A stretch of DNA of 64,000 bases. Source: Pseudarthrobacter sp. NamE2 (GTDB lineage: Bacteria > Actinomycetota > Actinomycetes > Actinomycetales > Micrococcaceae). The stretch covers positions 248,001-312,000 of the forward strand of contig NZ_VAHN01000003.1 in the NCBI RefSeq assembly GCF_005796205.1. The letters are read 5' to 3'. Below are positions 16,904 to 26,866 of this stretch, in pieces. A program made the translations under genes and the position numbers. The notes below the pieces were generated by a model. The model was not told where the DNA came from, ran no database searches, and worked only from the letters and a program-made list of their open reading frames with translations. Each line of letters starts with the position of its first letter. Position 1 is the stretch's first letter.

Positions 16904-17959
16904 ATGGCGGCAGCCCCGGATCGTGCAAAAGCGCTGGAAGCAGCGCTGGCCCAGATTGACAAGCAGTTCGGCAAGGGCTCGGTCATGCGCCTGGGCGATG
17001 AAGTCCGCGCCCCGATTGAAGTCATCCCCACTGGTTCCATCGCCCTTGACGTTGCCTTGGGAATCGGCGGCTTGCCGCGCGGCCGGGTCATCGAAATCTA
17101 CGGCCCTGAATCCTCCGGTAAGACCACCGTTGCCCTGCACGCCGTGGCCAACGCCCAGCGGGCCGGCGGCATCGCCGCCTTCATCGACGCCGAACACGCG
17201 CTGGACCCGGATTACGCCGCCAAGCTGGGTGTGGACACCGACGCCCTCCTCGTCTCGCAGCCGGACACCGGTGAGCAGGCTCTGGAAATCATGGACATGC
17301 TGGTCGGCTCCGGTTCGCTGGACATCATCGTCATCGACTCCGTGGCAGCCCTGGTGCCGCGCGCGGAGATTGAAGGCGACATGGGGGACAGCCACGTCGG
17401 CCTCCAGGCCCGCCTGATGAGCCAGGCGCTGCGTAAGATCACCGGCCGGCTCAGCCAGACCAAGACCACCGCCATCTTCATCAACCAGCTTCGCGAAAAG
17501 ATCGGTGTTTTCTTTGGTTCTCCGGAAACCACCACGGGTGGTAAGGCCCTGAAGTTCTACGCCTCCGTCCGCATCGACGTCCGCCGGATCCAGACGCTGA
17601 AGGAAGGCGCCGACTCCGTGGGCAACCGGACCAAGGCGAAGATCGTCAAGAACAAGATGGCCCCGCCGTTCAAGACCGCCGAGTTCGACATCATTTACGG
17701 GCAGGGCATTTCCCGTGAAGGCGGCATCATCGATATGGGCGTGGAGCACGGCATCATCAAGAAGTCCGGTTCCTGGTTCACCTACGACGGCGACCAGCTC
17801 GGCCAGGGCATGGAAAACTCCCGCCGTTTCCTCCGGGACAACCCGGAACTGGCAGCTGAACTCGAGCGTCTGATCAAGGAGAAGCTTGGGGTCGGCGTGA
17901 AGGCGGCCGAAGCCGAAGCCAAGGACTCGCCGAAGCTGAAGGCAGTCGACGGGTTCTAA
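16904..17959 (+). CDS. recA: Recombinase RecA
   Basis: 351 aa, standard length. ATP-driven strand exchange and co-protease for LexA cleavage. Walker A is GPESSGKTT; Walker B is in [17 protein letters not shown]; loop 2 region is [30 protein letters not shown] 16904 follows AGAGG by 8 nt; an in-frame GTG 9 nt upstream is less likely. The SOS box lies upstream and recX follows after 3 nt. Confidence 0.98.
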   Translation: MAAAPDRAKALEAALAQIDKQFGKGSVMRLGDEVRAPIEVIPTGSIALDVALGIGGLPRGRVIEIYGPESSGKTTVALHAVANAQRAGGIAAFIDAEHALDPDYAAKLGVDTDALLVSQPDTGEQALEIMDMLVGSGSLDIIVIDSVAALVPRAEIEGDMGDSHVGLQARLMSQALRKITGRLSQTKTTAIFINQLREKIGVFFGSPETTTGGKALKFYASVRIDVRRIQTLKEGADSVGNRTKAKIVKNKMAPPFKTAEFDIIYGQGISREGGIIDMGVEHGIIKKSGSWFTYDGDQLGQGMENSRRFLRDNPELAAELERLIKEKLGVGVKAAEAEAKDSPKLKAVDGF

Positions 17960-17962
17960 CCG

Positions 17963-18589
17963 TTGACAGGACACCAACCGGGGCGGCCCCAAACCAAGGG
18001 GGGCCGCCCGCGGCATTCCCGCCCGGTTTCGGAAGCCGGGGACGTAGATGACTTTGGCGACCCCGATGCACCCGGTTTCGGTGACGCCGAACCCGACCCC
18101 GCTTCTGTTGCGCGGGCCATTGTGTACCGCCATCTCACTGCCTCCGCCAAGAGCCGGCACCAGCTGGCGCGCAAGCTTTCCGAACGGAATATCCCTGAGG
18201 CCGTCGCGGAGGCGGTACTGGACAAGTTCCAGGAAGCCGGGCTGATCAACGACGCCGAGTTCGCCGGGATGTGGGTCCGCAGCCGGGCCCAGTCCCGGAA
18301 ACTTGCCAGGGGTGCGCTCCAGCGCGAACTCGCAGACAAGGGCATTGACCACGAGACCGCATTGGCAGCCCTGGAGCAGGTCTCGGACGCCGACGAGGAG
18401 GCAGCCGCGCGGACCCTGGTGGAGCGGAAAATCCGCGCCGGCACGGATCTGTCGGACCGCGGCGAACGGGACAAAGCCACCCGGCGCCTGGCATCCATGC
18501 TCGCCCGCAAGGGCTACCAGCCGTCCCAGGCGTTCCGGATCGTCACCGAGGTACTGGACGAGCAGGCCGCCGCAAGCTTCGACCACTGA
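17963..18589 (+). CDS. recX: Regulatory protein RecX
   Basis: 208 aa from TTG 17963, only 3 nt after the recA stop. The three-helix repeats of RecX are recognisable: SRHQLARKLSERNIPEAVAEAVLDKFQEAGLINDAEFA and then KLARGALQRELADKG. RecX restrains RecA filaments and its position behind recA is the rule. The first about 45 residues are low-complexity, so an internal start is possible. A GC-rich hairpin at 17979-18008 in this region may reduce recX expression relative to recA. Confidence 0.92.
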   Translation: MTGHQPGRPQTKGGRPRHSRPVSEAGDVDDFGDPDAPGFGDAEPDPASVARAIVYRHLTASAKSRHQLARKLSERNIPEAVAEAVLDKFQEAGLINDAEFAGMWVRSRAQSRKLARGALQRELADKGIDHETALAALEQVSDADEEAAARTLVERKIRAGTDLSDRGERDKATRRLASMLARKGYQPSQAFRIVTEVLDEQAAASFDH

Positions 18590-18653
18590 CTGCAGCCGCG
18601 GCCCGCCTACGTCCCGGCGCCGGCCCGACTGCGGGTCCAGCCGCAACAGCCGG

Positions 18654-18659
18654 TACCCT
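18654..18659 (+). promoter_or_regulatory. -10 hexamer of miaB (leaderless)
   Basis: TACCCT followed by 6 nt and GTG 18666. Confidence 0.5.
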
Positions 18660-18665
18660 TAACGG

Positions 18666-20228
18666 GTGAGTTTGACCATTCCTTCACCCCTTCCCGGTGC
18701 CGAGGCCTCCACAGGGGCCGACTCCGCTGCCCAGCCCGGCGGCACCCCCGCTCCCCGCACCTACCAGGTGCGGACTTTCGGCTGCCAGATGAACGTGCAC
18801 GATTCCGAGCGGATGGCAGGCCTGCTGGAAAACGCCGGCTACGTTCCGGCAGAGGGCGAGCACGCCGACGTCGTGGTCTTCAATACCTGCGCCGTCCGTG
18901 AAAACGCCGACAACAAGCTCTACGGCAACCTCGGGATCCTGGCGCCGGTCAAGGCCGCCAACCCGGGCATGCAGATTGCCGTCGGCGGATGCCTGGCCCA
19001 AAAGGACAGGGAGACAATCCTGAAAAAGGCCCCCTGGGTGGACGCCGTCTTCGGCACCCACAACGTGGGTGCACTTCCCGCGCTGCTGGACCGCGCCCGC
19101 CACAACAATGAGGCGCAGCTGGAAATCCTGGAATCCCTGGATGTGTTCCCGTCCACGCTTCCCACCAAGCGCGACTCCGTCTACTCGGGCTGGGTGTCCA
19201 TTTCCGTGGGGTGCAACAACACCTGCACGTTCTGCATCGTCCCGGCCCTCCGCGGCAAGGAGAAGGACCGCCGGCCCGGGGAGATCCTGGCCGAAATCCA
19301 GGCCCTCGTGGACGACGGCGCCATCGAGGTCACCCTGCTCGGCCAGAACGTGAACTCCTACGGCGTCGAATTCGGAGACCGCCAGGCCTTCTCCAAGCTC
19401 CTGCGCGCCTGCGGTGAAATTGAGGGCCTGGAGCGGGTGCGCTTCACCAGCCCGCATCCCGCAGCCTTCACGGACGACGTCATCGACGCCATGGCCGAGA
19501 CCCCCAACGTCATGCCGCAGCTCCACATGCCGCTGCAGTCCGGCTCGGACAGCATCCTTCGTGCCATGAAGCGTTCCTACCGGTCCACCAAGTTCCTGGG
19601 CATCCTGGACAAGGTGCGCGAGAAGATTCCGCACGCCGCGATCTCCACGGACATCATCGTCGGCTTCCCCGGGGAGACCGAAGAAGACTTCCAGGCAACC
19701 CTGGACGTGGTGGAGAAGTCGCGCTTCGCCACGGCCTTCACGTTCCAGTACTCCAAGCGCCCCGGCACCCCCGCCGCCGACCTGCCGGACCAGCTGCCCA
19801 AGGCCGTGGTGCAGGAACGCTTCGAGCGCCTTACCGCCCTGCAGGACCGGATCGCCGCGGAGGAAAACCGCAAGCAGCTCGGACGCAGGGTCGAAGTGAT
19901 GGTCACCGCCCAGTCCGGACGGAAGGCGGACATGACGCACAGGTTGTCAGGCCGCTCGCAGGACCAGCGCCTGGTGCACTTCTCCGTTCCCAAGGGGGCG
20001 CCGGCACCCCGGCCCGGCGACCTCGTCACCGTTACTGTCACGGAAGCGGCCGCCTTCCACCTTATCGCCGACCCCACCCTGGAGGACTACAGCCTGCGCC
20101 GCTCACGTGCAGGCGATGCCTGGGACAGGTCACAGGCCGATTCGTGCGGTGCCCCGGCACCCGCTGCCGGGAACGGGCGGAAGGGCGTCTCCCTGGGCAT
20201 GCCCTCGCTGCCGCTGCGTACCCGCTGA
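18666..20228 (+). CDS. miaB: tRNA-2-methylthio-N6-dimethylallyladenosine synthase MiaB
   Basis: 520 aa. Methylthiolates i6A37 in tRNA. The N-terminal UPF0004 domain contains [14 protein letters not shown] and the auxiliary-cluster cysteines ([19 protein letters not shown]). The radical SAM triad is [14 protein letters not shown] domain begins near residue 405. The last about 40 residues after the TRAM domain are an irregular tail. Immediately followed by miaA, which supplies its isopentenylated substrate. Confidence 0.96.
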   Translation: MSLTIPSPLPGAEASTGADSAAQPGGTPAPRTYQVRTFGCQMNVHDSERMAGLLENAGYVPAEGEHADVVVFNTCAVRENADNKLYGNLGILAPVKAANPGMQIAVGGCLAQKDRETILKKAPWVDAVFGTHNVGALPALLDRARHNNEAQLEILESLDVFPSTLPTKRDSVYSGWVSISVGCNNTCTFCIVPALRGKEKDRRPGEILAEIQALVDDGAIEVTLLGQNVNSYGVEFGDRQAFSKLLRACGEIEGLERVRFTSPHPAAFTDDVIDAMAETPNVMPQLHMPLQSGSDSILRAMKRSYRSTKFLGILDKVREKIPHAAISTDIIVGFPGETEEDFQATLDVVEKSRFATAFTFQYSKRPGTPAADLPDQLPKAVVQERFERLTALQDRIAAEENRKQLGRRVEVMVTAQSGRKADMTHRLSGRSQDQRLVHFSVPKGAPAPRPGDLVTVTVTEAAAFHLIADPTLEDYSLRRSRAGDAWDRSQADSCGAPAPAAGNGRKGVSLGMPSLPLRTR

Positions 20229-20231
20229 CAG

Positions 20232-21128
20232 GTGGGCACCCCGCCGGTCATCGCCGTCGTCGGCCCTACAGGATCCGGAAAGTCGGACCTGGCCGTCAGC
20301 CTGGCCCTGGAGCTGGACGGCGAGGTGATCAACGCTGACGCCATGCAGTTTTACCGCGGCATGGACATCGGAACTGCCAAAATCACCGTGCCCGAGCGCA
20401 GGGGAGTCCCGCACCATCTCCTGGACACCCTGGACGTGACGCAGGAAGCCAGTGTCTCGGACTTCCAGCAGCAGGCGCGCCAGCTCATTGCCGGGATCCA
20501 CGCCCGGGGCAAGCGGGCCATCCTGGCCGGCGGCTCCGGCCTCTACGTCCGGGCCGCGCTGGACGTCCTGGAATTCCCCGGCACTGATCCCCAGCTGCGG
20601 CACCAGCTGGAGTCCGACCTCGCCGCCCACGGCACCGCAGCGATGCTGGACCGGCTCCGGACGGTGGACCCGGAGTCCGCCGGCAGGCTGTCCGATGACC
20701 GCCGGATCATCCGCGCCCTGGAGGTTTACCAGCTCACGGGACGGCCCTTCAGCTCGTTCATGCCCAGGCGCGAGTACTATCAGCCGGCGGTGCAGGTGGG
20801 CCTCAGTGTGGACCGGGCGGTGCTGCACGAACGCCTCGCGCTGCGGGTCCATGCCATGGTGGACAAGGGCCTGCTGGCCGAAGTCCGCCGCTTGGACGCC
20901 CAGGGGCTGCGCCGTGGCAAGACGGCCCCCCGCGCGCTTGGCTATTCCCAGTTCCTGGCCGTCATCGACGGCGAAGCAACTGTCGCAGAGGCCGCAGAAA
21001 GCACCATTGTGGCCACCCGCCAGTTCGCCCGCCGCCAGCTCACCTGGTTCCGCGCCGACCCCCGCATCAGTTGGCTTGACTGGCAGGACCCGCAGCTGGT
21101 GGCGCGCGCCGTGGAACTGTGCCGCTGA
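20232..21128 (+). CDS. miaA: tRNA dimethylallyltransferase MiaA
   Basis: 298 aa. Transfers dimethylallyl to A37 of tRNA. The P-loop is [25 protein letters not shown] is the family substrate-binding signature; [11 protein letters not shown] and [11 protein letters not shown] follow. GTG 20232 is 3 nt after the miaB stop, so the two modification genes form a unit. Confidence 0.96.
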   Translation: MGTPPVIAVVGPTGSGKSDLAVSLALELDGEVINADAMQFYRGMDIGTAKITVPERRGVPHHLLDTLDVTQEASVSDFQQQARQLIAGIHARGKRAILAGGSGLYVRAALDVLEFPGTDPQLRHQLESDLAAHGTAAMLDRLRTVDPESAGRLSDDRRIIRALEVYQLTGRPFSSFMPRREYYQPAVQVGLSVDRAVLHERLALRVHAMVDKGLLAEVRRLDAQGLRRGKTAPRALGYSQFLAVIDGEATVAEAAESTIVATRQFARRQLTWFRADPRISWLDWQDPQLVARAVELCR

Positions 21129-21175
21129 CGGGCCAGGTACGTCCTGCCGGATTCGGGCCGTGCGCGTCCGGCCGG

Positions 21176-21181
21176 TAACCT
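21176..21181 (+). promoter_or_regulatory. -10 hexamer of dapF
   Basis: TAACCT, 7 nt before ATG 21189. The spacer itself is AGGAGGC, so this start has both leaderless geometry and a Shine-Dalgarno-like sequence too close to be usual. Confidence 0.5.
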
Positions 21182-21188
21182 AGGAGGC

Positions 21189-22133
21189 ATGGATGCAACC
21201 CTCGCCGAGACCGCCGCGCCCGCCTTAAGCACGCTTGGCGGGCTCCGCTTCTCGAAGGGGCACGGCACGGGCAACGACTTTGTCCTGGTGGCCGACCCCG
21301 AGGGCGTCCACACCATAACTCCCGAGCAGGTGGCAGGGCTGTGCGACCGGCATCGCGGCATCGGCGGCGACGGACTGATCCGGGCCGTCCCCTCGCGACT
21401 CCTGCCCGAGGGGCGCGAGCTGCTGGCCGCCACCCCGAACGCGGAGTGGTTCATGGACTACCGCAACGGCGACGGTTCGCTGTCCGAGATGTGCGGCAAC
21501 GGTGTCCGCGTCTTTGTCCACTTCCTCCGCGCCGAGGGCCTGGTGGACCTGCCGGACGGCGGTGCCCTCACCATCGGCACCCGGGGAGGCGTCAAGACGG
21601 TGGTCCGCACGGGGGACGACTACGCCGTGGACATGGGCCCGTGGGAATTCATCTTCCCGGGTGAGGCCACGGCCAAGGCCATGGATTCGCTGGTCACCGC
21701 GGAAGGCCTCGAGGTTCCCCGGCCCGCCCTGTCCGTGAGCATGGGCAACCCGCACACGGTGGTGGCCCTCGCCGAGCTCTCGGAACTCGCGGGCACCAAA
21801 CTCTTCACGGCACCCGCCGTCGAACCAGTTCCCGCCAACGGAACCAACGTAGAGTTCGTTGTACCGGCTGAACCGCTGGTCCACGACGGCGTAGGTTCAA
21901 TCACCATGCGCGTCCACGAGCGGGGCGTTGGCGAGACCCAGTCCTGCGGAACCGGAGCGTGCGCTGCCGCCGTCGCCATCCGCCACTGGGCAGGCGCCGG
22001 GGCTCCGGACAGCTGGCGGGTTCATGTCCCCGGAGGAGTGGTGGGCGTAAAGTTCTTCTCCGGACCCGGCGGGCACGAGCACGTCGAGCTCAGCGGCCCG
22101 GCCGTGATCGTGGCTAGCGGAACGCTTTCCTGA
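21189..22133 (+). CDS. dapF: Diaminopimelate epimerase DapF
   Basis: 314 aa. Converts LL- to meso-diaminopimelate for peptidoglycan and lysine. Both catalytic cysteines are visible: [13 protein letters not shown] and [28 protein letters not shown] opens the first half-domain. The 3' end overlaps the convergent methyltransferase by 20 nt. Confidence 0.96.
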   Translation: MDATLAETAAPALSTLGGLRFSKGHGTGNDFVLVADPEGVHTITPEQVAGLCDRHRGIGGDGLIRAVPSRLLPEGRELLAATPNAEWFMDYRNGDGSLSEMCGNGVRVFVHFLRAEGLVDLPDGGALTIGTRGGVKTVVRTGDDYAVDMGPWEFIFPGEATAKAMDSLVTAEGLEVPRPALSVSMGNPHTVVALAELSELAGTKLFTAPAVEPVPANGTNVEFVVPAEPLVHDGVGSITMRVHERGVGETQSCGTGACAAAVAIRHWAGAGAPDSWRVHVPGGVVGVKFFSGPGGHEHVELSGPAVIVASGTLS

Positions 22134-22728
22134 CCTTCAGGATCCGGAAGGACTTGGACGTCGATTCGCGGGTCACGGTGAACGACTCATCCAGTTCCGC
22201 CGCCAGCCAGCGCTGCAGCGAATCCGACCCGAGGTTCTTCTGCACCACCAGCCACGCCGCTCCGCCCGGGGCCAGCCGGGGCAGCCACAATTTCAGGAGC
22301 GAGTGCAGTTCGTCCTTGCCGATCCGGATGGGCGGATTCGACCAGATCGTGTCGAACCGCAGCTCCGGGTCCACGGCCTCCGGCGTGCTGGCCACAACGT
22401 TGGTCAACCCCAACGCGGCGGCATTCTCATTGGTCAGGGCGATGCAGCGCTCGTTGACATCCACCGCATAGACCGTTGAATGCGGCGCGCGCAGGGCCAT
22501 GGTCAGCGCAATCGGGCCCCAGCCACACCCGATGTCGAGCAGGTTGCCGGTAGGGGAGGGGGCAGGCACTTCGGCGAGCAGGACAGCCGTACCCTTGTCG
22601 ATTCCGTCAGGGCTGAAGATGCCGGTGGAAGTCTGCAGCCTGCGCGTTTCACCGGCCAGTTCAACGGTGAGGGGCTTTCGTGTGAAGGGGCCGGCGGGGG
22701 ATGCGCTGAAATAATGTGCGGACTCCAT
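22114..22728 (-). CDS. Class I SAM-dependent methyltransferase (RsmC/RlmG-like)
   Basis: 204 aa. SAM motif I is [16 protein letters not shown]. The N6-amino/guanine methyltransferase motif SNPP appears in [10 protein letters not shown]. This matches the single catalytic half of RsmC/RlmG-type 16S/23S rRNA methyltransferases. The RNA target cannot be read from sequence. It is divergent from the hflX leader transcript. Confidence 0.88.
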   Translation of the reverse strand: MESAHYFSASPAGPFTRKPLTVELAGETRRLQTSTGIFSPDGIDKGTAVLLAEVPAPSPTGNLLDIGCGWGPIALTMALRAPHSTVYAVDVNERCIALTNENAAALGLTNVVASTPEAVDPELRFDTIWSNPPIRIGKDELHSLLKLWLPRLAPGGAAWLVVQKNLGSDSLQRWLAAELDESFTVTRESTSKSFRILKVRKAFR

Positions 22729-22735
22729 AACTGGC

Positions 22736-22741
22736 AGAGTA
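22736..22741 (-). promoter_or_regulatory. -10 hexamer of the methyltransferase gene (leaderless)
   Basis: TACTCT on the minus strand, 7 nt before the ATG at 22728. Confidence 0.5.
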
Positions 22742-22787
22742 GTTCCCCCTGCAGCTTAAAGTGAAAATTCGGCTTGGGGGGCTCTGC

Positions 22788-22793
22788 TAACCT
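22788..22793 (+). promoter_or_regulatory. Promoter of the hflX leader
   Basis: TAACCT, exactly 7 nt before ATG 22801. An A/T-rich tract at 22755-22769 covers the -35 region, unusual in this GC-rich DNA. Such tracts occur at WhiB7-controlled promoters, but that link is only a suggestion. Confidence 0.55.
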
Positions 22794-22800
22794 TGTGGGC

Positions 22801-22821
22801 ATGTTCCTGATCTTCGAGTAG
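22801..22821 (+). CDS. Leader peptide MFLIFE (candidate antibiotic-sensing uORF of hflX)
   Basis: Six codons plus TAG, beginning at the predicted transcription start. The peptide MFLIFE shares M-aromatic-L-I-F with MYLIFM, the leader peptide that stalls ribosomes in the presence of macrolides and controls msrD. The hflX start is 349 nt downstream, leaving room for attenuation. A six-codon ORF can arise by chance. The support is the combination of position at the transcript 5' end, similarity to a known stalling peptide and the identity of the downstream gene. Stalling by this peptide is inferred. Confidence 0.5.
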   Translation: MFLIFE

Positions 22822-23169
22822 CCGGCACGGGCCCTGCCCGTCCCCGCAGCCTGTCCTCGCGACAGCCCGTCCCGCAGCGACGCAGGTATTTCCTGCCTTC
22901 CGCTTGTGCACCGGACCAGGCGCATCGGCCTGCTCCGGCCGCCGGACAATACTCGAGAGTCAGCATTTCTGCTGGTCTTCCCGCCGTGCTCCGGCATCTC
23001 ATCGAACCGCCGCCCGTTCATGATGCGGCACGTCCGCCGCCCGCACTGTTGCGGCGGTGCAGAGAACCAGGAGAACTGCATGACCGCAGACCGTCAGCCC
23101 AACGCGAATACTTCCCTACAGACCAGCAATCGGCACTATTCTGGAAATGCCCAATCTTCAAAGGAGACC
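22822..23169 (+). promoter_or_regulatory. Long structured leader of hflX
   Basis: About 350 nt without a convincing gene. Hairpins visible by eye: 22827-22841 (ACGGG/CCCGT), 22851-22865 (CTGTC/GACAG), 22882-22896 (GCAGG/CCTGC) and 23034-23057 (CCGCCGC/GCGGCGG). The first starts 6 nt after the leader-peptide stop. No U-rich intrinsic terminator is obvious, so any attenuation would be Rho-dependent or translational. An in-frame ATG at 23080 with AGGAG 6 nt upstream could extend HflX by 30 residues. Confidence 0.5.
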
Positions 23170-24747
23170 ATGACCAGCCAACCCAACACCGGATCCGAGC
23201 CAGCCGCCCAGGACATGAGCCCTGCGGAAATCCAGGCTGTCATCGACCGGATTCTCTCCAAGGACGTACCGGCCAGGAATCGCACGCCCCGCGGAGAAGA
23301 GCGTGGAAACGGCACGGCAGTGCTGGGCAAGGCCCAGGCGATCTCCAACCTCGACGAAGAGCACGGCAGTTACGACGGCGACCAGCAGGACCTCGAGGAA
23401 CGCCGGGCACTGCGGCGTACGGCAGGTTTTTCCACCGAACTCGAGGACGTCACCGAGGTCGAGTACCGCCAGCTCCGCCTGGAGCGCGTGGTCCTGGCCG
23501 GGCTCTGGTCCGAGGGCACCCTCGCGGATGCCGAAAACTCGCTCCGCGAGCTGGCGGCCCTCGCCGAGACCGCCGGTTCCGAGGTGCTCGACGGCATCGT
23601 CCAGCGCAGGGAAAGACCGGATCCCGGAACATTCCTGGGCTCCGGCAAAGCCCTTGAGCTCAAGGACATCGTGATGTCCACCGGCGCAGACACCGTGGTG
23701 GTCGATGCCGAGCTGGCCCCTTCCCAGCGGCGCGGCCTTGAAGACATTGTCAAGGTCAAGGTCATCGACCGCACCGCGCTGATCCTGGACATCTTCGCCC
23801 AGCATGCCAAGAGCCGTGAAGGCAAGGCCCAGGTTGAGCTGGCCCAGCTGGAATACCTGCTTCCCCGCCTTCGCGGCTGGGGCGAGTCGATGTCCCGCCA
23901 GGCCGGTGGCCAGGTGGGCAGCGCCGCGGCCGGCATGGGTTCCCGTGGTCCCGGTGAAACGAAGATCGAACTGGACCGCCGGCGGATCCGCACGCGGATG
24001 GCCAAGCTGCGGCGCGAGATCGCCGGGATGAAGCCGGGACGCGAGACCAAACGCGCCAACCGGCGTCGTAATGCCGTCCCTTCCGTTGCCATCGCCGGGT
24101 ACACCAACGCCGGCAAGTCCTCGCTGCTCAACCGGCTTACCAACGCGGGCGTCCTGGTGGAGAACGCCCTGTTCGCCACGCTGGACCCCACCATCCGCAA
24201 AGCCGAAACTGCGGACGGCCTCGGGTACACGCTGGCCGATACCGTCGGGTTCGTCCGCTCCCTGCCCACTCAGCTGGTGGAGGCCTTCCGCTCCACCCTG
24301 GAAGAGGTGGCGGACGCCGACCTGATCCTGCACGTGGTGGACGTTTCGCACCCGGACCCCGAAGGCCAGATCGCTGCCGTCCGCAAGGTCTTCAGCGAAG
24401 TGGACGCCCGCAAGGTGCCCGAGATCATCGTGTTGAACAAGGCCGACGCCGCTGATCCCTTTGTGGTGGAGCGGCTGAAGCAGCGCGAGCCCCGCCACGT
24501 CGTGGTGTCCGCTCGCACCGGTGAGGGGATCCAGGAGCTGCTGCAGGCGATCAGCGAATCGATCCCGCGGCCCAGCGTCAAGCTGGAGTTGCTCATCCCG
24601 TACCACCGCGGCGACCTGATCAGCAAGCTGCACGATTCCGATGCCGAGATCATCAGCCTGGACCATGTCGAGGCAGGCACCCGGGCGGTTGTTATGGTCC
24701 GGGAAGGCCTGGCGGCCGAACTGGAATCATTCGTCAGCAATGACTGA
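23170..24747 (+). CDS. hflX: Ribosome-associated GTPase HflX
   Basis: 525 aa. The HflX-specific N-terminal domain contains PDPGTFLGSGKALEL and GRGGPGE-like GSRGPGETKIELDRRRIR. The G domain has GYTNAGKSS (G1), DTVGF (G3) and NKAD (G4). HflX splits stalled or stressed 70S ribosomes and confers macrolide/lincosamide tolerance in some Gram-positives and mycobacteria. Start ATG 23170 sits close behind AAGGAG; 23080 is an alternative. The frame also stays open to 22906, but that would run through the leader and is not favoured. The stop overlaps the helicase ATG by 8 nt. Confidence 0.93.
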   Translation: MTSQPNTGSEPAAQDMSPAEIQAVIDRILSKDVPARNRTPRGEERGNGTAVLGKAQAISNLDEEHGSYDGDQQDLEERRALRRTAGFSTELEDVTEVEYRQLRLERVVLAGLWSEGTLADAENSLRELAALAETAGSEVLDGIVQRRERPDPGTFLGSGKALELKDIVMSTGADTVVVDAELAPSQRRGLEDIVKVKVIDRTALILDIFAQHAKSREGKAQVELAQLEYLLPRLRGWGESMSRQAGGQVGSAAAGMGSRGPGETKIELDRRRIRTRMAKLRREIAGMKPGRETKRANRRRNAVPSVAIAGYTNAGKSSLLNRLTNAGVLVENALFATLDPTIRKAETADGLGYTLADTVGFVRSLPTQLVEAFRSTLEEVADADLILHVVDVSHPDPEGQIAAVRKVFSEVDARKVPEIIVLNKADAADPFVVERLKQREPRHVVVSARTGEGIQELLQAISESIPRPSVKLELLIPYHRGDLISKLHDSDAEIISLDHVEAGTRAVVMVREGLAAELESFVSND

Positions 24748-26797
24748 CACCGTGGCGGGCGAAGCCACGGAGACGGCCGGCGAGCAGTTCGTCATCGAAC
24801 TGCTCGACCGGGCCGTTGCCGCCATGGGTGGCCAGAGCCGGACGGGCCAGCATGACATGGCGCGGCAGGTTGCCCGGGCGATCGAGTCAGGTAACCACCT
24901 GCTGGTCCAGGCCGGGACGGGTACCGGCAAGTCGCTGGCATACCTGATACCGCTCATTGCGCATGCCCTGGAGAGCAACAAGCCCGCCCTGGTCTCCACT
25001 GCGACGCTGGCGCTCCAGACCCAGATCGTCGGCAGGGACCTGCCCCGCCTCCTCAAAGCCATCACGCCTGCCCTGGACCGCCCCGTGAAGGTGGCGCTGG
25101 TCAAGGGCCGGTCCAACTACGTGTGCCGGCACAAGCTCGAAGGCGGTTTCCCTTCTGAAGAGCCTGCAGAGGGCCAGCTGTTCTCCCTGGGCGAGGACAC
25201 CAGCGTCCCGCATGTCGCCGCGGCCGTGGGCGGCCCGGCGTCCCAGCTCGGCCGGGAAGTCGTCCGGCTGAGGAAGTGGGCGGAGAAGACCGCCACAGGC
25301 GACCGTGACGAGCTCCTGCCCGGCGTGACGGACCGTGCGTGGCGGCAGGTCTCGGTGACATCCATGGAGTGCCTGGGCGCGCAGAAGTGCCCCCTTGCCG
25401 AGGAGTGCTTCAGCGAGCTTGCCCGCCAGGACGCGGCCGAGGCGGACGTTGTAGTCACCAACCACGCCATGCTGGCGGTCAGCGCTTTCGAAGGGCTTGC
25501 CGTCCTTCCTGAGTACGACGTCGTAGTGGTGGACGAGGCCCACGAACTCCAGGACCGGGTCACGGGTGCCGTCTCGGGCCAGCTTTCGGTGGCAATGGTC
25601 CACGCCGCCGCCTCGAGTGCCAGGAAACACACGGCCATCACCGTGGACGCGCTCAACGCGGCCGCCGCCAACCTTGAGCTTGCACTGGCAGGCGTGCCGG
25701 CAGGGCTGCTTCCGAACGGCCTGAATGATGAGCAGCTCGACTGCGTCGACCAGTTGCGGGAAGCCTGCCGCGCTGCCCTGTCCGATTCCAAGGGGGACAG
25801 CAGCATAACGGCCGACGGCGGCAGGCAGTTGGCGCGGTCCCGCCTGATGGTCATCCTGGAGCTTTGCGAACGGCTCCTGGCAGCCCGGGAGAACCGTGAA
25901 GTGGTGTGGTTCTCACGCGCCAGTTCCTTCGACACGGCGCAGGGCTACTCCCAGCCGGACGAAGGCGCCCCGGCGCTGATTAACATCGCACCGCTGTCCG
26001 TGGCGGCAAGGCTGCGGGAAGGCCTGTTCGCGGACCACACCGTGGTGCTGACGTCCGCCACGCTGGCCATCGGGTCGGCTTTTGAGCCCGCCGCCGGCGG
26101 CCTTGGACTGGTGGGTGACGGCGCTCCCTCGTGGACCGGCGTCGATGTCGGATCGCCCTTCGACTATCCCAGGCAGGGCATCCTGTACGTGGCCGGCCAC
26201 CTGCCCAAGCCTGGGCGCGGAGCATCGCCGGAATCACTGGCAGAGCTTGAGTCCCTGATCCGTGCCTCGGGTGGGGGAGCGCTATGCCTGTTTTCCTCCC
26301 GGCGGGCGGCCGAGGAAGCGGCCGAGGCGTTGCGCCCGAAGCTGGGCGTGACGGTGCTTTGCCAGGGAGATTCCACAATGACCGCCCTGGTTAAGCAGTT
26401 CGCGGATGAGCCGGACACGTGCCTCTTCGGAACCATGTCCCTGTGGCAGGGCGTAGACGTTCCCGGCGGTTCCTGCAGGCTGGTGGTCATCGACAGGATT
26501 CCGTTCCCGCGTCCGGATGATCCTTTGATGACGGCCCGGTCGCGCGCGGTGGCGCAGGCCGGAGGGAACGGCTTCATGGCGGTTTCTGCAACGCATGCCG
26601 CGATCCGGCTGGCGCAGGGCGCGGGCCGCTTGATCCGGTCCACCGGGGACAAGGGTGTGGTGGCGGTGCTGGATCCCCGGCTTGCGACCGAACGCTACGC
26701 GGGATTCCTGCGGGGCGCGCTGCCCCCGTTTTGGGCCACCACGGACCGCAAGGTTGCCGTGGCCGCGTTGGAAAGGCTTGCCAAGGAACGGAACTGA
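24740..26797 (+). CDS. DinG-like ATP-dependent DNA helicase
   Basis: 685 aa XPD/DinG-type superfamily 2 helicase. Walker A is GTGTGKSLAYLIP. Four cysteines suited to an iron-sulfur cluster are present (YVCRHKL, then ECLGAQKCPLAEECF). Motif II is VVVDEAHEL. The final motifs include TMSLWQGVDVPG and QGAGRLIRS. The start overlaps hflX by 8 nt, and it is convergent with lexA, whose regulon in other bacteria includes dinG. No SOS box lies immediately upstream, so it is likely carried on the hflX transcript. Confidence 0.93.
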   Translation: MTDTVAGEATETAGEQFVIELLDRAVAAMGGQSRTGQHDMARQVARAIESGNHLLVQAGTGTGKSLAYLIPLIAHALESNKPALVSTATLALQTQIVGRDLPRLLKAITPALDRPVKVALVKGRSNYVCRHKLEGGFPSEEPAEGQLFSLGEDTSVPHVAAAVGGPASQLGREVVRLRKWAEKTATGDRDELLPGVTDRAWRQVSVTSMECLGAQKCPLAEECFSELARQDAAEADVVVTNHAMLAVSAFEGLAVLPEYDVVVVDEAHELQDRVTGAVSGQLSVAMVHAAASSARKHTAITVDALNAAAANLELALAGVPAGLLPNGLNDEQLDCVDQLREACRAALSDSKGDSSITADGGRQLARSRLMVILELCERLLAARENREVVWFSRASSFDTAQGYSQPDEGAPALINIAPLSVAARLREGLFADHTVVLTSATLAIGSAFEPAAGGLGLVGDGAPSWTGVDVGSPFDYPRQGILYVAGHLPKPGRGASPESLAELESLIRASGGGALCLFSSRRAAEEAAEALRPKLGVTVLCQGDSTMTALVKQFADEPDTCLFGTMSLWQGVDVPGGSCRLVVIDRIPFPRPDDPLMTARSRAVAQAGGNGFMAVSATHAAIRLAQGAGRLIRSTGDKGVVAVLDPRLATERYAGFLRGALPPFWATTDRKVAVAALERLAKERN

Positions 26798-26866
26798 GGG
26801 GAGCGTTGCCGCTGCGGCTGCAGGGCTGTCAATGCAGTGGTGCGCTTCCCGGAGGCTGGGAACTTG

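Noticed and set aside
22906..23169. Upstream extension of HflX in the same frame
   Set aside because: Not conserved in character and would run through the structured leader; ATG 23170 or 23080 is better supported.
24740..24760. SOS box for the DinG-like helicase
   Set aside because: No GAAC-N4-GTTC-like site is found directly upstream; the gene overlaps hflX.
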